Below, piece after piece: positions 59,971 through 64,000 of a stretch of 64,000 bases of DNA; the first letter of the stretch is position 1; every line of letters starts with the position of its first letter. The position numbers and the translations under genes are program-made. The notes below the pieces were generated by a model. It saw only the letters and a list, made by a program, of their open reading frames with translations, ran no database searches and was not told where the DNA came from. The stretch comes from Albifimbria verrucaria (Eukaryota; Ascomycota; Sordariomycetes; Hypocreales; Stachybotryaceae): positions 1,054,001 through 1,118,000 of the forward strand of contig JAHREC010000011.1 in assembly GCA_020081605.1 (NCBI GenBank), given 5' to 3'.

Positions 59971-61414
59971 ATGCGGAAATTTATCCTTCTGACGAGCTTG
60001 GGGCTATCGCTCAAAGGATTAACTTACGCCAGAGAACAACCAGGGATAGCGACAGGACAGTTCACTGGCTTGCAGATCGTACCTCAGTCGCTAGTGGACG
60101 GAAGCAACTTGACCCCTGAATGCAAGAAAGCTCTTGAACCGCTTGCTGGTTGCGATGAATCCGTTGCCAACCTCCAGTTGAAAGAGTATCATGGTTCATT
60201 GCAGGATCAAGAGTGGGCTGACATTGCATGTGCGCCAGCTTGCCGGGACGCGCTATCCACACGAAGGCAGCTCATCCGTGATGCTTGTACGTCAACGCCA
60301 GAACTTGCTCCAGGATGGCCTGTTATAACATTGATTGACTCAATCAATTCTGGCTGGAATGATTTGTGCCTAAAGGATCCAGAAACTGAAAAGTATTGCA
60401 ATGGTGAGATGAACTGCCAACTGTTTAACTTTTGCTAATACAACTGTCATAGATATAATTGACTCATGGAAAAGTTACGAACATATTCAAGAAATTCCCA
60501 AAGAACAGTTATGCTCCTACTGCTTCCTTACAAAGTTGAGGACTATGCAAGAGTCTCAAAACTCAGCGTATGACGAAGCTTTCACAAATACATTGAGAGA
60601 TGTGCACGAGTGTATGATAACACTACTCCTCTGTCTTAAACTAGCTGACATAGTTATGCCTATAGACTGTGGACTGAAAATTCCAACGGACCCTTCACCT
60701 AGTCTTTTGAAGCCAAATCTGCAGTGGTGGCAACATGTTCCGGTGGCCAGACATATGTAACCCAACATGGAGACACATGCGACAGCATCGCATTGAACAA
60801 ATCAATTTCTGCTGCAACGCTCTACTACATCAACTCAGGTCTAACCAATTGCAATAACATCGAAGACGGCCTTGAACTTTGTCTCCCGCCATCATGCGCT
60901 GTCACACACACCGTCAAAGAAGATGAGGATTGCGTTGCGCTTGCCTTGGAATGGGGAGCGTCATGGACATCGCTAATTGACTGGAACTTGGGGATCGACT
61001 CACGGTGCTTGAACTTATGGAGCACGAATCCATTCTGGGGTCGAGTAATTTGCGTTAGCCCCCAGGAGGCCAGTACAAAATCCCGAAAAAAATGAAGCAT
61101 ATGGCGACTGGCGATGGCAACACAGGTTCATACAGGTATTTCAAGGACAGTAATTCTTACGAGTCATTCAGGTTCGACTCACAACCTCCTGGTGAAACTG
61201 CTCAAGGGACAACTGATAAGTGCGGAGAATATATCCAAGCAAAGAGTGGCGTTGGCTGTTCAAGGATGCTGGTGGACGCCACTACCGCAATCCCCATAGA
61301 TTTGTTCTTACAAGCCAATCCCTCTTTGGGCACTGCATTGGAGTGTGACAAAAGCTAGTACCGTCACTCTGGTACTGTCTCCGTCCACTCCGCTCAAGGA
61401 TGAGTTCGATATGA
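59971..61414 (+). CDS. Secreted multi-LysM protein
   Basis: The ATG at 59971 is chosen because it begins a signal peptide (MRKFILLTSLGLSLKGLTYA). A Cys-patterned N-terminal domain follows (CKKALEPLAGC, DIACAPACRDAL). Introns lie at about 60402-60451 and 60613-60667. LysM-type repeats come next: GGQTYVTQHGDTCDSIALNK with YYINSGLTNC, then HTVKEDEDCVALALEWGASW with SRCLNLWSTNPFWGRVICVS, and a last CGEYIQAKSGVGCSRMLV. Frame breaks near 60722, 61080 and 61352 interrupt the reading; the last moves the stop to 61412-61414. LysM domains bind chitin oligomers. Secreted fungal LysM proteins mask or sequester chitin. Its divergent neighbour is the GH18-like gene, a common pairing with subgroup C chitinases. 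Confidence 0.82.
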
Positions 61415-62987
61415 AGCGACCTAGGTCATGTATCTACGTTCACGTTTATAGTATATCTTGTTATAAAAAGCTTTTTTATCGCACTAAAGCATTAACAGAG
61501 GTCCATTTCAGGTATCAATGACTTGGATCATATTAGAAAATAATCCCGACGGCACATATTCATTGGTCTGTCTGGAGCCAACATCAACAAAATATGGTTA
61601 ATGTTAGTAAGCTGCACACTTTTACACGTGCATTAGATATGCCTAATTATCATATTTATAATAATATAGGCCCCATTACATTATTAGAAGTGTGCAGGAA
61701 GTTTGGGTTGTTTCCAAGATCTAGCCATACCTTCAATCAGTAGAGTGCATTTCAAAAAGCTGGTAGTATAACCTAACTCAGGGTAGGAAATACAAAAGGT
61801 TTCGATAGATGCTCACAATATGTATATCACTTCAAAGACGTTGAGATGAACGAGCCACATGCTTTCGGAGTGGTTCACTCGGGATGTCTTGAGATAATCT
61901 TTGAACCTTCGTACACGACTCGGCAAGTGAGTTTGGTTGTACCTCGAGAAATCTATTGGCTCCAAGGTTCTATATTATCCATTGTAAACAGTTCATACCC
62001 TTCTCGTCTTGCAAGAAATATATGTTTGCCTTAATCTTATCGTTCCCGCCACGGAACCTTCATCTAACAGACGAAAATTCGAATTCTTGACAGCCAAACT
62101 CAAGCGGGCAGTTATTACCCATAATTGATTGTATAGAAGCTATCACCAAAATCCCTCTATTCATGTACTTGACAATAACGGCTCGCCTCGTTGTGTAGCA
62201 TAATGGACTTGTATAGTTGCATTGGCTTGTTTGTGACCTGGCCCTTCTTTTTCAAAACGAGTTTCTGCTTTTTCCTTGTACATTTTAATTCATTTTTCTT
62301 GTTCCTCTCCTTAAGGCATTCGTATGAGGAAACGATGAAGTTCCTAGGTTTTCAGTCTCATCCTTTCGCACACATTCTTGTATTGAGGCGCTCCGGATTC
62401 TCACCCTACACTAACTTGCACGAATTTACCTGATGACCCTAAGAGCAGGGGAGCCTAGACGAGACTAGTATTCGCTGAGGGATAATGTTAACCTACGCCC
62501 GCACCCTGGCTGGCCTAGGTTCCCTTGGGATTGCCGGGAACCGGGTTACACAAATAGGATTCTATCACCTAAACCTGATTGAGCAGGTACAATGCCAGGT
62601 GGATAATGGAAGCATGATCAATCGCTAAAGAACACTGCTGACGAGTAGCTGACCTCAAAGAGGAAGGTCTATGAAGAACTAGCTATCGCAAGCTGATTCC
62701 GATGCCCTGGCCCGGGTCCGAGGTTGACCGCTCAACCTCACCAGAAATCCCTGTAAGGCATAAGCATTCGTACGCAATGCGACGCCATTTGTGGGGTAGC
62801 GTGGTCGATAGACCAGGAGAATTGGCCCAAGGATCTCTTAGCCGGTAGACGCAAGGGCTTGGTATGGAACAAGTTGTCACTTTGCACGTGTACCCATTCG
62901 CCGTATAAGTACCAAGAGCGCGGCGCCATTGTGACGGCAGGTTTGTACGGCTTCAGCCATTGAATCAAAGGTCCACTCACCGTCAAC
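61415..62987. other. Gene-poor intergenic region
   Basis: About 1.6 kb between two rightward genes. A few short frames lack signatures. No tRNA-like structure or repeat was recognised. Confidence 0.5.
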
Positions 62988-64000
62988 ATGCGCTCATACT
63001 TCTCTGCGCTGTGTCTCGCCACAGCGGCCACGCTCGTGCATTCTGAGCCCTCCGACTCGACGAAAAAAATCTTCTTCTTGTAATTAAGCCAACTTCTTGA
63101 CAATGAAACTTTTTATGCAAGACACTTATCGTAATGCAGTGGAGACTCCTCACGACTACAGAGTTTGAGCCATATGGTCCGCAGCCTTCGGAAGAGAACC
63201 CGCTCGGAAACCCTCCTCTTCCTGGTAGAACCTGCTCCGGCGGCTTGAATTTTGCAGGTTTCCTAGCAACTGAGTTCAACAAAACTCTAACTCTGGGCTA
63301 CAACTACGCTTTCTCAGGTAGCATTGTCGACAAGTCTATTATTCCTGGTTATGGCGAGGAATTCCGTAGCTTCAGAGAACAAGTAGCGCTCTTCCAAGAG
63401 ATCGAGCCCACCATTGAATGGACTTCCGAAAATACCCTAGCAGGAGCCATGTTCGGGTTCAACGATGTGTGGAGTGAGAATCTGCAAGGAAGAAACTCGC
63501 CAGTTGAGGAGATTGTTGCAAGTTTCCTCGAGCAGTTCCAGTTGTTATACGACACTGGCCCTGGAGTCCGAAATTTCTATGCCATCACTTTACCTGGTAA
63601 GTTGGTCCCCATCCTGCCAGCTTGATCAAGATTCTGATACCATATATAGCCGTCTGGCGAGCTCCTCTTCTATTAGCTGAGTCACCAGAGGATCAGATTC
63701 GACTCAAAGATCTCCTCGATAGGTGGAATATCGCACTCAAGTCTGGTCTTGATGCCTTTGCTGCAGCTCATCCTGATGCCACGGTCAGATTGACCGATTT
63801 TGAGCCGATATCGCTTGAAGCACTTAACAATCCAACAAAATACGGCGCGCCTGATGATCTCTGCACAAACATGGATGGCACTTCATGTCTCTGGTGGGAC
63901 ACCTTGCACCCTGGCGTGGAAATTCACAGACTCCTCGCGAAGCAGATGGCAAAAACTTGGGCGGACATATTTTTCAAGTCCCCGGTGACTGCAAGAGAGA
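62988..64000 (+). CDS. GDSL/SGNH acetylesterase (CE16-like), 3' end beyond the window
   Basis: The ATG at 62988 begins a signal peptide (MRSYFSALCLATAATLVHSE), then KKIFFFGDS across an intron (63080-63139), giving the GDS block with the nucleophile Ser. Later blocks are GLNFAGFLATEFN, NYAFSGSIVD, MFGFNDVWSENL (GxND) and, after an intron (63597-63649), WWDTLHPGVEIH with the catalytic Asp and His of block V. This resembles family CE16 secreted acetylesterases, which deacetylate hemicellulose-derived oligosaccharides. A frame change near 63150, just after GDS, looks like a small indel. No stop is seen before 64000, so the last residues may be missing. Confidence 0.85.

Overview
The window is nuclear DNA of a filamentous ascomycete (Pezizomycotina). 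The grounds are short GT-AG introns of about 40-70 bases with TGCTAAC-like branch sites, one GC-AG intron, Zn2Cys6 regulators, a CBM1-tailed AA9 lytic polysaccharide monooxygenase (LPMO), a subgroup-C type GH18 chitinase next to a LysM gene, and two very large NLR-like (STAND) genes with ankyrin repeats. I do not assign a genus. I see no rRNA, tRNA, transposon, CRISPR array or polyketide/peptide synthase backbone gene.

Layout. 0-10.8 kb: a secreted subtilase cut by the left edge, an APH-type phosphotransferase, a Thr/Ser-rich wall protein, a short-chain dehydrogenase (SDR) and a Zn2Cys6/Rua1-like regulator, separated by long gene-poor stretches. 12.1-22.9 kb: two NLR-like genes tail to tail, an alpha/beta-hydrolase-NACHT-ankyrin gene (+) and a PNP-NACHT-ankyrin gene (-). 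24.5-25.5 kb: AA9 LPMO. 26.8-35.3 kb: an ACC-synthase-like aminotransferase, two major facilitator (MFS) transporters and a Zn2Cys6 regulator, which look like metabolic accessory genes. 36.3-42.2 kb: F-box protein, a hypothetical protein and a 14-TM type MFS exporter. 43-51.1 kb: a GST shaped like the N-terminal half of eEF1B-gamma, a branched-chain aminotransferase, a two-domain RraA-type aldolase and, divergent from it, an HpcH/HpaI-type aldolase. 52.3-57 kb: a polytopic membrane protein, a diverged 139-bp direct repeat and a second SDR. 57.5-61.4 kb: a GH18 protein whose catalytic Glu is Gln, divergent from a LysM protein. 63-64 kb: a GDSL esterase cut by the right edge.

Quality of the sequence. 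Most multi-kilobase genes are interrupted by +/-1 frame changes, and nearly every one I examined is explained by one base missing from a short homopolymer run. Two independent internal rulers (99-nt ankyrin units and 81-nt repeats) show the same thing. I therefore read most breaks as homopolymer undercalls in the assembly, not as pseudogenes. Gene spans are given across such breaks and the breaks are stated.

How genes may work together (inference): the GH18-like/LysM pair and the LPMO act on extracellular chitin and cellulose. The two NLR-like genes are candidate non-self recognition or programmed cell death receptors. The RraA and HpcH aldolases probably share a pathway that cleaves hydroxy-oxo acids to pyruvate.
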